Shown here: positions 18,701-26,534 of the stretch, in pieces
How the letters are laid out: every line of letters begins with the position of its first letter
How positions within the stretch are numbered: position 1 is the stretch's first letter
NCBI RefSeq assembly: GCF_019039035.1
Contig: NZ_JAHNZT010000023.1
Coordinates: 62,001 to 126,000, forward strand
Direction: 5' to 3'
Length of the DNA: 64,000 bases
Origin: Citreicoccus inhibens
GTDB taxonomy: Bacteria; Myxococcota; Myxococcia; Myxococcales; Myxococcaceae
Notes under the pieces: model-generated
What the model was told of the DNA's origin: nothing
Databases searched by the model: none
What the model saw: only the letters and a program-made list of their open reading frames with translations
Made by a program: the position numbers and the translations under genes

Positions 18701-19481
18701 GGAAGTCCGCCACGCGCTCGTGCTGCGACTCCGCGAACCAGTTGGCGGGATAGCGGTACTGGACGAACAGGTCGCGCACCAGCGCCATGTCCTCGGTCTC
18801 GGAGCCCACGCGAGGCGTCAGCGAGTCGAAGCGCGCCGCCAGCGCGCGCTCGGTCGCGGAGAAGGACGTGCGCCACTGCCACTGCCGAGGCTTGTCAGTG
18901 GAACTGCCATCCTTCAGCTTCTCGACCGCCATGAGGTCCTGCGCCAGGAAGGAGCGGCGCACGGCGGCCCACGCCACCTCGACGCTCGGCACCGGCCGCA
19001 CCACCGCGCGCAAGCCACCGGGCCGGGGCACCAGCAGGTGGCGCAGCGCCGGCGTCCAGTACACGCCCTTCACGCGCTCCGTGGGCAGCTCCTCCGGAGT
19101 CCACTTCTGCACCGGCCCACGGTCCTCGGCGGGTGGGGACACCTCGGCGGGCGAGGCCTCCTTGGCGGGCGGGGCCACCTCGGCCTGTTTCGCCTGGGCC
19201 TTCGCCCCCTTCACCGCGGCGGCACCAGGAGCCTCGGGCTCCATTGGGACGGGCACCGCGGCGGCGGCCAGCGCGCCCGCCACCAGCGAGTATCCCTTCT
19301 TCACCTTCTCCGCGACGAGCTTGTCGTGCTCGGTGCGAGCCTTGTCCTCGGACGCGAAGGACTTCTCCTGCGTCTGGCCTTGGGTGCCCTGCCGCCCAAA
19401 CCGCACGGTGAACGACGCGCCCTGGAGGGTGATCTCCCAGAACTTCTGCGAAGTGCCTTCGGTGAATTCGTAGCGAGCCAT
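15729..19481 (-). CDS. WGR-domain DUF4132 protein (YehI-like), first gene of MoxR-vWA operon
   Basis: A 1250-residue cytoplasmic protein. Residues 1-80 form a WGR domain: MARYEFTEGTSQKFWEI, then FTVRFGRQGTQGQTQEKSF and EHDKLVAEKVKKGY. WGR domains in PARP proteins contact DNA ends. An acidic/Ala/Pro linker (about 80-130) follows, then a long helical HEAT-like region and the C-terminal DUF4132 segment. E. coli YehI has the same order and similar length. The start is the ATG at 19481, where the WGR domain begins; more than 100 in-frame codons upstream are low-complexity and lie across a divergent gene. As the promoter-proximal gene it may supply the recognition step, which is inference. Confidence 0.87.
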   Translation of the reverse strand: MARYEFTEGTSQKFWEITLQGASFTVRFGRQGTQGQTQEKSFASEDKARTEHDKLVAEKVKKGYSLVAGALAAAAVPVPMEPEAPGAAAVKGAKAQAKQAEVAPPAKEASPAEVSPPAEDRGPVQKWTPEELPTERVKGVYWTPALRHLLVPRPGGLRAVVRPVPSVEVAWAAVRRSFLAQDLMAVEKLKDGSSTDKPRQWQWRTSFSATERALAARFDSLTPRVGSETEDMALVRDLFVQYRYPANWFAESQHERVADFLVATVGLEQAILRSVRAMDDELPYTGVGLFARFRELLSLTDEATYRSLRATCLPVFASCAAAIREKDEGAANDLLSAASFLFPVGPWAGEEEEAALEAALEAVGEFGDLDVTHACVLSAGGAACLEAFCRKNRKVRHEFWSFDQSHRLYLTGLLELEGKGALEGLIKLQVGDPWEDDGHYQGLYCFVLAHIDDDAAIGTLIKHLKRETAEAPWATAALHVAAEVQRARVLRLLEAAGDKRAKAAALSITNGSSLPLTFRVRDVHAPVIGSGDDVHVEGVPVDSYVGTVPKEAKPYVRRSVSFRFTAEPAIVWRDEEERLGYLPSGDDGGGHEQEWDGKPLSKLDRAETEAYVAHLERYQLEVPDYGVGLLPRELVLRLVQLPYGSASYDFNRLGTWIARYGLDVLPWAMDVAAAAFNNALLPLGHLSLVPYFAAWFAGKKDKPRARAWLMRHPRIAAAGCLSLALDGSGAEQDAATRVLRYLASMEQRGLILELAAQGGAKDVAAVTALLDADPLAGPKVKKPELPAYASAAKLPALSTRDGRHLSAAEVDTLLVQLAFSVSDEPHPGVLHARETLTEASRAAFAWTLFEAWGKAKYDARHGWCLQAVGFLGDAECARKLTALAREWPGENASKRAEAALDALYNQGSETALVLINLLAEKSRFPAFKTAARERIDLLARRRGLTADELADRLVPTFGLDDAGGTVLDFGPRRFFVSFDETLRPLVRNDAGELLKDLPKPAKADAAAKAKDAAARFTGLKKDVRSVASLQVKRLERMLMSQRSVAAADFVAYFVKHPLVFHLTRRLLWAVVDGARRVPFRVAEDGTFATVKDDAFTLPADGRVVVAHPVHVEAAQQAAWGQVFADYELIAPFPQLVRPVFVPQATEKGNVCRRFQGAKVPTKALRGLESRRWSRDISDGGGISTYYCVVDRPNARPIMAWVHFEPGFVVGMDTEEATQTLGELRLDTCALQDLDPVVFSELMLDIERLKA

Positions 19482-19562
19482 GGAGTGGCGCGACCATAGC
19501 CACTCCAGGTGACAAATGCGCCACCCTACCCTCCAAGGGGTATCCAGGATTAGGGTCATTGC

Positions 19563-20048
19563 ATGACTGACCCGATGCGCCGGCTGCGTCCGTTCCTGAT
19601 GACGACGGACACGCTGTTTCTCGCATACTGGCTGGCCACGAGCCTGGCCGCGCTGGGAGTCTTCGCGCCGCCCGAGGGGTGGCTGTTCAAGGACTACCAC
19701 GACGCGCGGGTGGTGGCATGGAACTGGTCCTTCCTCCCCCTCGATGTGCTCTTCGCGCTGACCGGATACCTGAGCGTGTATCTCCACGGACGAGGCCAAG
19801 CAGAGTGGCGCGCCATGGCGTGGGTCTCCTTGACGCTGACCTTCTGCGCGGGGCTCATGGCGGTGGCGTACTGGGCCATCCTGGGCGAGTTCGATCCCAC
19901 GTGGCTGCTGCCGAACCTGGCCGTGATGCTGTGGCCACTGTTCTTCGTCCGCCCGCTGCTGCGCGCCCCCGAGGCGACCGTCGCCAGCCCCTCGCGCCCG
20001 AGCCTCTTCGAGGCGCTGGCGACGTGCCTGTGTGGCGCTACGCGCTAA
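19563..20048 (+). CDS. small four-helix membrane protein (YvaD/DUF5360-like)
   Basis: A 161-residue protein with four hydrophobic segments (about 15-35, 50-68, 83-103 and 112-128). The short conserved loops DYHDARVVAWNWSFLPLD and LTLTFCAGLMAVAYWA resemble the YvaD/DUF5360 family of unknown function; this match is from memory of the pattern and is tentative. The C-terminal 30 residues are Ser/Pro/Ala-rich and probably cytoplasmic. It is divergent from the WGR gene with 81 bases between starts. No ribosome binding site stands out. The 197 bases up to the convergent emrA gene show no convincing gene. Confidence 0.6.
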   Translation: MTDPMRRLRPFLMTTDTLFLAYWLATSLAALGVFAPPEGWLFKDYHDARVVAWNWSFLPLDVLFALTGYLSVYLHGRGQAEWRAMAWVSLTLTFCAGLMAVAYWAILGEFDPTWLLPNLAVMLWPLFFVRPLLRAPEATVASPSRPSLFEALATCLCGATR

Positions 20049-20245
20049 GCACCCGGTTCAGGGAAGGGGGACGCAGTGCCCGCGCCGAGCGCACCGCGAC
20101 TGCGCGTCATGGCCACGCGAGTCCTCCACCACCCCGTTGCTGGAGGAACCGAAGCCCGTGCGCCCAGGGCGCAGGTTGCAGCGGCGGCACGTGTAGCCCG
20201 CCGAGCCGCCACACCTGAGCGCCCGAACAGCCCAGGCATACCGCG

Positions 20246-21478
20246 CTACTTCGTGTGCACCGTCACTTCGGCGGACAGGCCCGCGCGCAGCGCCAGTCCC
20301 TGGGGCGCATTCACCCAGGCGATGCGCACCGGCACGCGCTGCACCACCTTCACGAAGTTGCCCGACGCATTGTCCGGAGGCAGCAGCGAGAAGCGCGCGC
20401 CGGTGCCGCCCGACAGGCTCTCCACCGTGCCCTCCAGCTTCTCGCCCGAGTACGCGTCCAGCACCACCTCGACGTGCTGCCCGGGCACCATGCGCCCCAC
20501 CTGGGTCTCCTTGAAGTTGGCCACCACGTAGGTGCGCGACGGCACCAGCTCCGCGACCGACTGGCTGGGCGACAGCAGCTGCCCCACGTGCACGGACAGC
20601 TTGGACGCCTGACCGTCCGCGGGCGCCACGATGCGGGTGTCCTCGAGCTGGAGCCTCGCCTGCTCCAGCGCGGCCTCGGCGCCCTTCACGCGCGCATGCG
20701 CGAGCGACGCGCTGGCCTGGGCCGCGGCGATCTTCTCGTCGATGGGCGAGCTCATGTCGAGGTTGCCTCGCGCCTCGGCCACCTTGCTCTCCGCAGCGCG
20801 CCGGCCTTCCTCGGCCACCGCCAACTGCGCCCGCGCCCCTTCGAGCGCCGCCAGCGCGGTGTCCTGCCCCGTCTGCGCGTCATCCAGCGCCTGCTGCGAC
20901 ACCACGTTCTGCGCGTGGAGCTGACGGGCGCGGTCCAGGTCCAGCGCCGCCTTGCGCGACTGGGCCTCCGTGCGAGCCACCGCCGCGCGCGCCGAGGCCA
21001 CCTGCGCCTCCGCGCTGCTCACCGCCGACGTGCTGCTCGACACCTGCGCGCGCGCCGTGGACAGACCGCCCTTCGCGCCCGCCGCCGCCACCGTGGCCTG
21101 CGCATCCGCCGCCACGGCCTGCGCGCGCGCCGACTCCAGCTCCGCCTCGGCCTGCTTCACGCGCGCCTCATACGGACGCGGATCAATGCGCACCAGCACG
21201 TCGCCCTTGTGCACCTGCGCGTTGTCCACCACCTCCACCGCCACCACCGGGCCAGACACGCGCGCGGCCAGGGGGACCACGTCCGCCTCCACCTGGGCGT
21301 CGTCCGTGGTCTCCTGCCCCGCGGTGATGACCTTGAACCCGCCCAGGGCCACCAGCACCGCCACCACCACGCCGCCGAGGATGAAGAAGCCACGCTTGCC
21401 GCGCTTCGCCGCCGCCTCGGCCGCGGGTGCTCCCGCCTCGGGCTTCACGAGCTGGGGCGCTGTCGTCGTCGTCGTCAT
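20246..21478 (-). CDS. emrA: HlyD/EmrA-type membrane fusion protein
   Basis: A 410-residue periplasmic adaptor of a tripartite drug exporter. One N-terminal membrane helix (about 30-46, GFFILGGVVVAVLVALGG) anchors it. The split lipoyl/barrel-sandwich domain is marked by AARVSGPVVAVEVVDNAQVHKGDVLVRID and the returning half RIVAPADGQASKLSVHVGQLL, each read in two parts. Between them is a long Ala/Gln/Arg coiled-coil hairpin. The C-terminal beta-barrel ends in AGLSAEVTVHTK. It is three bases after emrB. No outer-membrane channel is in this operon; the TolC-like gene at 55550 is far away and belongs to another operon. Confidence 0.92.
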   Translation of the reverse strand: MTTTTTAPQLVKPEAGAPAAEAAAKRGKRGFFILGGVVVAVLVALGGFKVITAGQETTDDAQVEADVVPLAARVSGPVVAVEVVDNAQVHKGDVLVRIDPRPYEARVKQAEAELESARAQAVAADAQATVAAAGAKGGLSTARAQVSSSTSAVSSAEAQVASARAAVARTEAQSRKAALDLDRARQLHAQNVVSQQALDDAQTGQDTALAALEGARAQLAVAEEGRRAAESKVAEARGNLDMSSPIDEKIAAAQASASLAHARVKGAEAALEQARLQLEDTRIVAPADGQASKLSVHVGQLLSPSQSVAELVPSRTYVVANFKETQVGRMVPGQHVEVVLDAYSGEKLEGTVESLSGGTGARFSLLPPDNASGNFVKVVQRVPVRIAWVNAPQGLALRAGLSAEVTVHTK

Positions 21479-21481
21479 GTC

Positions 21482-23110
21482 TCAAATCTCCACGTCGATG
21501 TGGGGCTTCTCTTGAGGAGCCCCGCCGCTGGGCGCGGCCTTGAGGAAGTAAACGAGTGGCAGCACCACCACGAACAACGCCGCCGCCAGCACGAAGAGTC
21601 GGTCGAAGGCGAGCACCGCGGCCTGCCGCGAGACACTGCCCGCCAGCATCTGGAGGCTGGCTGCCTTCGCGCTCACCACATCCAGACCGCGCGCCATCAG
21701 CCCCTTCTGCATCATGGCCACGCGGGCGGCGACCTCCACGCGCTCGGGCGTCAGGTGCGCGGCGATGGCCGCCTTGGCCTCCACCGTGTGGCGCGTCAGC
21801 ATGGTGGCGAAGATGGCCAGACCCACCGAGCCACCAATCTGGCGCAGCAGCGAGTTGAGGCCCGTCGCGTCCGCCATGCGCTCACGCGGCACGTTCGACA
21901 GCGCCGTGGCGCTCAGCGGAACGAACAGGAGGCTGAAGCCCACGCCCTGCAACGCGATGGCGCTGATGATGTTGCGCGCGCCCGTGTCGAGCGAGAAGCC
22001 GCCCATCTGGTAGGCCCCCAGGCCCGCCAGCACGATGCCCGCCACCACCATCACTCGCGCCGGCACGCGGCCATACATCCGGCCCGCCAGCGGCATCATC
22101 GCCAGCATCACCAGCGTGCGCGGCATCAGCGCCAGACCCGACTGCGTCGCGGTGAAGCCGAGCAACTCCTGCATGAACAACGGCAAGAGGAACATGCTCG
22201 CCATCAGCACGGCGAACACCACCGAGTTGAGCATCGTGCCCGACGCGAACACCGGGTCCTTGAACAGGCGCAGGTTGACCGCCGGCGCCACCGCCGTCAG
22301 CTCGCGGATGACGAAGGCGATGAGGCACGTGACGGCCAGCAGCGTGCAGCCCGTGATGAGCGCCGAGTCGAACCAGTCATGGCTCTGCCCCTCCTCCAGC
22401 AAGTACTGGAGCGCGGCCAGGCCCACGCACAGCAGGATGATGCCCGCCCAGTCCATGTGCTTGCGCTGCCTGGCGGCCTCCGCCTGCGCCGCGGCGCGCA
22501 GGTCCTCGTCCTCGTGGACGAAGCGCACGACCATGAAGAAGCCGAGGATGCCCACCGGCACGTTGATGAAGAAGATCCAGGACCAGTGCCAGTTGTCGAC
22601 GATGTAGCCGCCCAGCGTGGGACCAATCGCCGGCCCCACCATCACCGCCATGGCGAACACGGCCATCGCCGTGCCCTGCTCCTTGGGCGGGAACGTCTGC
22701 CGGAGGATGGCCTGCTCGGTGGGCTGGAGCGCGCCGGCCCCCAACCCTTGGAGGAAGCGGAAGAGCACCAACGTGGGCAGGTTCCACGCGAGCCCACAGA
22801 GGAACGAACCCGCGACGAACAACACCAGGCACGCCAGGTACACCCGCTTCTGTCCGAAGAGGCGCCCGAGGAAGCCGGTGAGCGGCATCACCATCACCGT
22901 GGCGATGACGAAGCCCGTGCTGGCCCAGGTGATCTCCTGCACCGTGGCGCCCACCGCGCCGCGAATCTGAGGGAGGGCCACGTTGACGATGGACGAGTCG
23001 ATGGCGCCCATCAACGTGCCGAACGTCACCGACAACGTGACCAACCACTTGTTGACGGGCCGGCGCGGCGCGGCGGCCACCGGCATGGGCAAGGCGGCGG
23101 ATACAGCCAT
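21482..23110 (-). CDS. emrB: DHA2-family (EmrB/QacA) drug:H+ antiporter
   Basis: A 542-residue, 14-helix major facilitator exporter. Motif A-like GFLGRLFGQKRVYL, motif C-like segment in helix 5 (GPAIGPTLGGYIVDNWHWSWIFFINVP, in two parts) and the acidic DSSIVNVALPQI of helix 1 (motif D1) are all present, as in EmrB. By family it exports hydrophobic compounds using the proton gradient, working with the EmrA adaptor encoded next. The start is two bases after the tetR stop, so regulator, pump and adaptor form one transcript, which predicts autoregulated induction. Confidence 0.93.
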   Translation of the reverse strand: MAVSAALPMPVAAAPRRPVNKWLVTLSVTFGTLMGAIDSSIVNVALPQIRGAVGATVQEITWASTGFVIATVMVMPLTGFLGRLFGQKRVYLACLVLFVAGSFLCGLAWNLPTLVLFRFLQGLGAGALQPTEQAILRQTFPPKEQGTAMAVFAMAVMVGPAIGPTLGGYIVDNWHWSWIFFINVPVGILGFFMVVRFVHEDEDLRAAAQAEAARQRKHMDWAGIILLCVGLAALQYLLEEGQSHDWFDSALITGCTLLAVTCLIAFVIRELTAVAPAVNLRLFKDPVFASGTMLNSVVFAVLMASMFLLPLFMQELLGFTATQSGLALMPRTLVMLAMMPLAGRMYGRVPARVMVVAGIVLAGLGAYQMGGFSLDTGARNIISAIALQGVGFSLLFVPLSATALSNVPRERMADATGLNSLLRQIGGSVGLAIFATMLTRHTVEAKAAIAAHLTPERVEVAARVAMMQKGLMARGLDVVSAKAASLQMLAGSVSRQAAVLAFDRLFVLAAALFVVVLPLVYFLKAAPSGGAPQEKPHIDVEI

Positions 23111-23112
23111 GG

Positions 23113-23736
23113 TCAGACCTCGATGCCTTTCAGGAAGAGGCGGACCACCTCATCGGCCCAGATACCCAGTATCTCCTCCGCCCCCAGCTCCTCGCGGCGC
23201 TGCATGACCGAGCGCACCATGCCCATGAGCAGCGTGGGATAGAACGCGCGCCCCTCGGGACGGACCTCGCCGGCGCGGATGCCCACGTCGAGCACCTCCT
23301 CCATCCGGCGGTGCAACTCGGCCAGCGTCTCCGCGTAGCTCGCGTTGCGCACCACGGCCTCGTGCTGCTGCATGAGCAGCCGGGCGAACGCGTCCTTGTT
23401 GCAGACGTGCGCGAAGAGCGCGTCCACCAACGCTCGCAGTTGCGTCTGGAAGGGCTGCCCCTTCAGGGACTCCAACGTCTCGTCCAGGCGGTCGAACAGC
23501 CACTGGCGACGCTGCGTCCTGAGGGCCTCCAGCAAGGCCGCTCGGTCCGCGAAGTGGTTGTAGAGCGTGCCCACCGACACGCCCGCCCGCTCCGCGATGG
23601 ACTCCATCCGCGCCGAGTGGAGCCCCTGGTCCACGAAGACCTCGGCCGCCGCCTTCAGGATGGCCTCGGCGGTGGCCTCCTTGATGCGCGAGCGCAGTTT
23701 CTGGACAGGCGCCTCAGATTTTGAATCCGGATTCAT
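23113..23736 (-). CDS. TetR/AcrR-family transcriptional regulator
   Basis: A 207-residue repressor. The N-terminal helix-turn-helix spans about 30-70 (EVFVDQGLHSARMESIAERAGVSVGTLYNHFADRAALL, read in two parts) with the family hallmark GTLYNHF. The C-terminal ligand domain is helical. It heads the emrB-emrA operon, so it most likely represses its own operon until a pump substrate binds. A perfect 14-base palindrome covers its first five codons and may be its operator. Confidence 0.92.
   Translation of the reverse strand: MNPDSKSEAPVQKLRSRIKEATAEAILKAAAEVFVDQGLHSARMESIAERAGVSVGTLYNHFADRAALLEALRTQRRQWLFDRLDETLESLKGQPFQTQLRALVDALFAHVCNKDAFARLLMQQHEAVVRNASYAETLAELHRRMEEVLDVGIRAGEVRPEGRAFYPTLLMGMVRSVMQRREELGAEEILGIWADEVVRLFLKGIEV
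23722..23735. promoter_or_regulatory. palindrome overlapping the tetR start, candidate operator
   Basis: TGAATCCGGATTCA is a perfect 14-base palindrome beginning one base inside the start codon of the TetR gene (start at 23736). Sites of this size next to tetR-pump operons are usually the repressor's own operator. A second, imperfect repeat (TCATT...AATGA, 23732-23749) overlaps it. Confidence 0.45.
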
Positions 23737-23868
23737 TTTCTGAGCAATGATTTACCCGGCCTCGGACTTCCGTCAAGCGTGCAGCTCGGCCGCCGAGTGA
23801 GGGAGCGAGGGTGCCCACGCCGTCCAGCGGCGCACGGCTCAGGCACCCGGGCGCCTCGGCGGGTGCTG

Positions 23869-23910
23869 AAAAGGCGACGCGCCGTGCCCTGCGAAGAGGG
23901 GACGGCGCGC
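23869..23910 (-). terminator. Rho-independent terminator after the reductase gene
   Basis: Read on the minus strand, a GC-rich stem CGCGCCGTCCC pairs with GGGCACGGCGCG (one bulge) around an eight-base loop and is followed by TCGCCTTTT. It lies 26 bases after the stop of the reductase gene (23936) and insulates the tetR-emrBA promoter region. Confidence 0.55.
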
Positions 23911-23935
23911 GGCGGTGACACCCCGGTGCGGGTGC

Positions 23936-24568
23936 TCAGTAGGCGACAGTGAAGCGCTTGCGCAGGTGCTTCGGCTTCTCCAGTTCGTCGACGAGCGCGA
24001 CGGCGTAGTCCTCGGCGGAGATGCGGCTCTCGCCCTTGGCGTCGACCACGAGCTGCTCGGTGCCCAGGCGGAACCTGCCGGTGCGCTCGCCGGGCTGGAT
24101 GAGCGCGGCGGGGCTCAGCGACGTCCATTCGAGGGGACACTGGCGAAGCACCTCGAGCGCGTCCCGATGCGCGAAGGCGATGGGCTTCCACCCCGCGGGG
24201 AACTCGGGGGCGTCCACGAGTTGCTTGCCCGGGGCCACCTCCAGGCTGCCCGCGCCGCCCACCATGAGGAGCCGGCGCACTCCCGCGCGCTGCACGCCAT
24301 CGATGAGCGAGCGAGTCAGTCCGACGAGCGAGCCGGGGTTGTTCCCATCCGGCCCGAGCGCGGAGACGACCACGTCCTGCCCCGCCACGTGACGGGCCAC
24401 GTCGGCGGGGTCGTTCGCGTCGCTGCGGGCGCTCGTCAGCTGGGGGTTCTTCAGGTCGAGCTTGGACGGGTCTCGCGAGAGGGCGAGGACCTGATGGCCT
24501 CGCGACAGGGCCTCCTGGGCGATGCGACGGCCGAGGACGCCGGTGGCTCCATACAGGGCGATCTTCAT
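23936..24568 (-). CDS. NAD(P)-binding reductase, atypical SDR (NmrA/YwnB-like)
   Basis: A 210-residue Rossmann-fold protein. The N-terminus MKIALYGATGVLGRRIAQEA carries the G-x-x-G-x-x-G dinucleotide motif at the extreme N-terminus, as in NmrA- and YwnB-like atypical short-chain dehydrogenases. D-x-D-x-D/P at SDANDPADVARHVAGQDVVV and LLMVGGAGSLEV follow. There is no canonical YxxxK, so it may be a redox sensor or a reductase with an unusual active site. The start at 24568 places the motif at residue 7; the longer frame is spurious. It is divergent from the pyruvate oxidase gene with 225 bases between, including an imperfect hairpin CCAACC/GGTTGG at 24683-24703. Confidence 0.82.
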   Translation of the reverse strand: MKIALYGATGVLGRRIAQEALSRGHQVLALSRDPSKLDLKNPQLTSARSDANDPADVARHVAGQDVVVSALGPDGNNPGSLVGLTRSLIDGVQRAGVRRLLMVGGAGSLEVAPGKQLVDAPEFPAGWKPIAFAHRDALEVLRQCPLEWTSLSPAALIQPGERTGRFRLGTEQLVVDAKGESRISAEDYAVALVDELEKPKHLRKRFTVAY

Positions 24569-24793
24569 GGAGGAATGCTGAGCCGTCCGCTCGGGCGATG
24601 ACACTTGCCCCGCGGGTGGGCGCGCTGTCGGAAAGCCAACACAGGCGTCTCCGACCGCATGGGTCGGCCACATCGTCCGCTGTCCAACCGTCGCGTGGGT
24701 TGGGTGACCGAGCGGCCCGTGAGTTGGCGTGGAATCACCGCGAGCGCTCCGATGGCGGCTCGGGTTCAGGCCGGAGCGGGCGAGGCGCACCGC

Positions 24794-26530
24794 ATGAAGA
24801 CCACCGTGGCGGAGCAGTTCGTGGAGACCCTGGCGCTGGCCGGAGCGAAGCGAATCTACGGCGTGGTGGGGGACAGTCTGAACGCGCTCACGGACGCCCT
24901 GCGACGGCGCGGGGACATCGAGTGGGTCGCCCTGCGCAACGAGGAGGCCGCGGCCTTCGCGGCGGGCGCGGAGGCGCACCTCACCGGCACCCTCGCCGTC
25001 TGCGCGGGGAGCTGCGGGCCGGGCAACCTGCACCTCATCAACGGCCTGTTCGATTGCCACCGCAGCCGCGTTCCGGTGCTCGCCATCGCGGCGCAGATTC
25101 CGTCGCCGGAGCTGGGCTCGGGGTACTTCCAGGAGACCCACCCCGAGTCGCTCTTCCGCGACTGCAGCCACTACCGCGCGCTGGTGTCGTCCGCGGAGCA
25201 GATGCCTCGGACCTTGGAGATCGCCATCCGCGCGGCGGTAGGCCAGCGGGGCGTCTCGGTCGTCGTGATTCCTGGCGACGTGGCGCTACAGAAGGCGACG
25301 GCCGCGCGCATGCCGAGCGTCGAGTCCCTCACCCTCCCCGCGCCCCACGTGCTCCCGAGCGCGACGCTGCTGGAGTCCGCGGCCACGCTGCTCAATGGCG
25401 CGGCCCGCGTCACGCTCTTGTGCGGCGCGGGCTGTGAGGGCGCGAGCGAGCGCGTCGTGGAACTGGCGCGCAAGCTGAAGGCGCCGGTCGTCACCGCGCT
25501 GCGCGGCAAGGAATACCTGGAGCCGGACAACCCTTGCTTCGTGGGCCTCACCGGGCTCATCGGCTACGCGTCCGGATATTGGGCCATGCTCGACTGTGAC
25601 GTGCTGCTGATGCTCGGCACGGACTTTCCCTATCGCCAGTTCTATCCCGACGCCGCGAGCACCCGCGTCCTCCAGGTGGATGTGCGCCCGGAGAACATCG
25701 GACGCCGCGCGCCGGTGGACCTGGGCCTGGTGGGCACCGTGTCGGACACGCTCGGCGCCCTGCTGCCGCTCCTCGAGGAGAAGACGCAGCGGGAGCACCT
25801 GGACCGGGCGCTCGCGCACTACCAGAAGACCCGCGCGGAGCTGGATGCGCTGGCGGAGGGCACGCCCGGCAAGACACCGCTGCATCCCCCGCAGGTGGCG
25901 CGCGCCTTCAGCACCCACGCCACCGAGGACGCCATCTTCACGTGCGACGTGGGCCTGCCCACTGTCTGGGCCGCCCGCTACGCGACCATGACGCGCCAGC
26001 GCCGCTTGCTCGGCTCGTTCAACCACGGCTCCATGGCGAGCGCGCTCGCGCAGGCCATTGGCGCGCAGAAGGCGTTCCCTGGACGGCAGGTCATCGCCTT
26101 CGCGGGCGACGGAGGCTTCACCATGCTGATGGGCGACGTGCTCAGCCTCGTGCAGCACGGGCTGCCCATCAAGGTCGTCATCTTCAACAACGGCTCGCTC
26201 GGGTTCGTGCGGATGGAGCAGCAGGTGGCGGGCCTGCTCGACATGGGCACGACGCTGCGCAACCCCGACTTCGCGGCGCTGGCTCAGGCCATCGGCATGC
26301 GCGGCATCCGCGTGGAGGACCCGGCGGACGTCGACGCCGCGGTGGCCGAGGCGCTCGCCACACCGGGCCCCGCGCTCGTGGACGCCGTCGTGAGTCGCTC
26401 GGAGCTGGTGATGCCTCCGCGCATCACCGCCGCCATGGCCGCGGGCTTCACGCTCTTCTCCGTGAAGGCCCTCTTGAGCGGCCGAGGCGACGAGGTCCTG
26501 GAGCTGGCGCGCACGAACCTCTGGCGCTGA
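24794..26530 (+). CDS. poxB: thiamine-diphosphate pyruvate oxidase/dehydrogenase (PoxB-like)
   Basis: A 578-residue ThDP enzyme, close to the 572 residues of E. coli PoxB. Domains in order: N-terminal PYR domain with the catalytic glutamate in RNEEAAAFAAGAEA; the central FAD/DHS-like domain (about 190-330, RVTLLCGAGCEGAS); and the C-terminal PP domain with GDGGFTMLMGDVLSL plus FNNGSLGF, the ThDP-Mg motif. PoxB oxidises pyruvate to acetate and CO2 and passes electrons to ubiquinone at the membrane. The C-terminal about 25 residues that bind lipid in E. coli are present as KALLSGRGDEVLELARTNLW. The start at 24794 (MKTTVAEQFVETL) matches the family; the 63 upstream in-frame codons are low complexity. 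Confidence 0.9.
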   Translation: MKTTVAEQFVETLALAGAKRIYGVVGDSLNALTDALRRRGDIEWVALRNEEAAAFAAGAEAHLTGTLAVCAGSCGPGNLHLINGLFDCHRSRVPVLAIAAQIPSPELGSGYFQETHPESLFRDCSHYRALVSSAEQMPRTLEIAIRAAVGQRGVSVVVIPGDVALQKATAARMPSVESLTLPAPHVLPSATLLESAATLLNGAARVTLLCGAGCEGASERVVELARKLKAPVVTALRGKEYLEPDNPCFVGLTGLIGYASGYWAMLDCDVLLMLGTDFPYRQFYPDAASTRVLQVDVRPENIGRRAPVDLGLVGTVSDTLGALLPLLEEKTQREHLDRALAHYQKTRAELDALAEGTPGKTPLHPPQVARAFSTHATEDAIFTCDVGLPTVWAARYATMTRQRRLLGSFNHGSMASALAQAIGAQKAFPGRQVIAFAGDGGFTMLMGDVLSLVQHGLPIKVVIFNNGSLGFVRMEQQVAGLLDMGTTLRNPDFAALAQAIGMRGIRVEDPADVDAAVAEALATPGPALVDAVVSRSELVMPPRITAAMAAGFTLFSVKALLSGRGDEVLELARTNLWR

Positions 26531-26534
26531 GGCC

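Noticed and set aside
20049-20245. Possible minus-strand peptide with CGGSAGYTCRRCNLRPG, a zinc-ribbon-like string
   Set aside because: No start or ribosome binding site, only one cysteine cluster, and no clear end or homology; probably chance in GC-rich DNA.
20255-23242. Plus-strand open frame of about 1000 codons opposite emrA-emrB-tetR
   Set aside because: It has low-complexity Arg/His/Gln content, no motif and no ribosome binding site. The minus-strand pump operon is unambiguous.
24683-24703. CCAACC/GGTTGG inverted repeat between the reductase and poxB genes
   Set aside because: A six-base stem with a nine-base loop is short for an operator, and no promoter boxes are aligned with it. 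Kept only as a note in the reductase entry.
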